From contig JALFGN010000065.1 of the NCBI GenBank assembly GCA_022777285.1, positions 88,423 through 152,422 on the forward strand: a stretch of DNA of 64,000 nt, given 5' to 3'. The DNA is from Blautia sp. (GTDB lineage: Bacteria; Bacillota; Clostridia; Lachnospirales; Lachnospiraceae). A program made the translations under genes and the position numbers. The notes beneath the pieces are model-generated. The model searched no databases, was not told the DNA's origin, and saw only the letters and a list, made by a program, of their open reading frames with translations. Positions 63,990-64,000 of the stretch are shown piece after piece (position 1 is the first letter of the stretch; the number at the start of each line of letters is the position of its first letter).

Positions 63990-64000
63990 TGAGAGATGTA
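63990..64000 (+). CDS. Start of a gene cut by the window edge
   Basis: ATG AGA GAT GTA (M-R-D-V) follows GGGAGAAGG with suitable spacing and a promoter. Only the first codons are visible, so no product can be named. It would be the first gene of the presumed integrated element. Confidence 0.5.

Noticed and set aside
1-64000. CRISPR arrays, complete insertion sequences, rRNA genes
   Set aside because: No regularly spaced repeats, no transposase or rRNA sequence was recognised on either strand.

Overview
This window looks like chromosome from a spore-forming Lachnospiraceae-type Firmicute (Clostridia; Blautia/Dorea/Mediterraneibacter-like by gene style). The reasons are strong AGGAGG-type ribosome binding sites, sigma-A promoters, sporulation and germination genes (gerA/gerB/gerC-like, spoIIR, spoVG, a SPOCS/LysM protein), Gram-positive wall genes (ddl, murF, murC, murI, an L,D-transpeptidase), a DnaD/DnaI-type helicase loading pair and the glgC/glgD pair. 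The genus is inference. The frequent overlap of stop and start codons (ATGA) supports many of the operons called here.

Left part (1-31 kb). A leftward Tad/Flp-pilus operon (prepilin peptidase, CpaE/TadZ-like, CpaF, TadB-like, then an unknown membrane protein cut by the window edge) faces an SGNH hydrolase. A leftward run follows: aroC and an OmpR-type response regulator plus histidine kinase. Then come DUF1294, an rRNA-type methyltransferase, a Ca2+ P-type ATPase, a type-Ic aspartate aminotransferase, an L,D-transpeptidase, ddl-murF, plsC (opposite strand), a MATE exporter, a PrcB-like lipoprotein with a SPOCS/LysM protein, ispE-gntR, a germinant-receptor operon with a short gerC, spoIIR, murI-DUF1934, and an AraC regulator.

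Middle (31-47 kb). A GH5 glucanase-like enzyme is followed by an AT-rich accessory-looking locus. This locus has a 45-aa membrane peptide and a 169-aa exported protein on one strand, divergent from an AgrC-like kinase and a LytTR (AgrA-like) response regulator. Between them lies a direct repeat that looks like a LytTR operator. I consider this locus the best candidate for an undescribed signalling system. Next are housekeeping and unknown genes, a trigger-factor-like lipoprotein, a methyltransferase coupled to an 822-aa exported protein, pdxST, a broken nadA fused by deletion to the tail of a cytosine deaminase gene, and an ECF sigma factor with a beta-propeller membrane protein.

Right part (47-64 kb). 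asnS, an SbcD/SbcC-like pair (YhaO/YhaN type), and a leftward dnaD-dnaI-prs operon preceded by a cluster of DnaA boxes. Then murC, glgC-glgD, spoVG and a terminator with a 5' group II intron remnant fused directly behind it. These are followed by a GH27 enzyme, an RsmF-type rRNA methyltransferase, and an AEC transporter. The last 450 bases contain the 3' fragment of a tRNA-Pro, tandem 12-bp repeats and a fresh promoter with a gene start. This is the layout expected at the left end of an integrated element extending beyond the window.

Starts were chosen by ribosome binding site and often differ from the ORF-track starts. Promoters were found by eye and are predictions.
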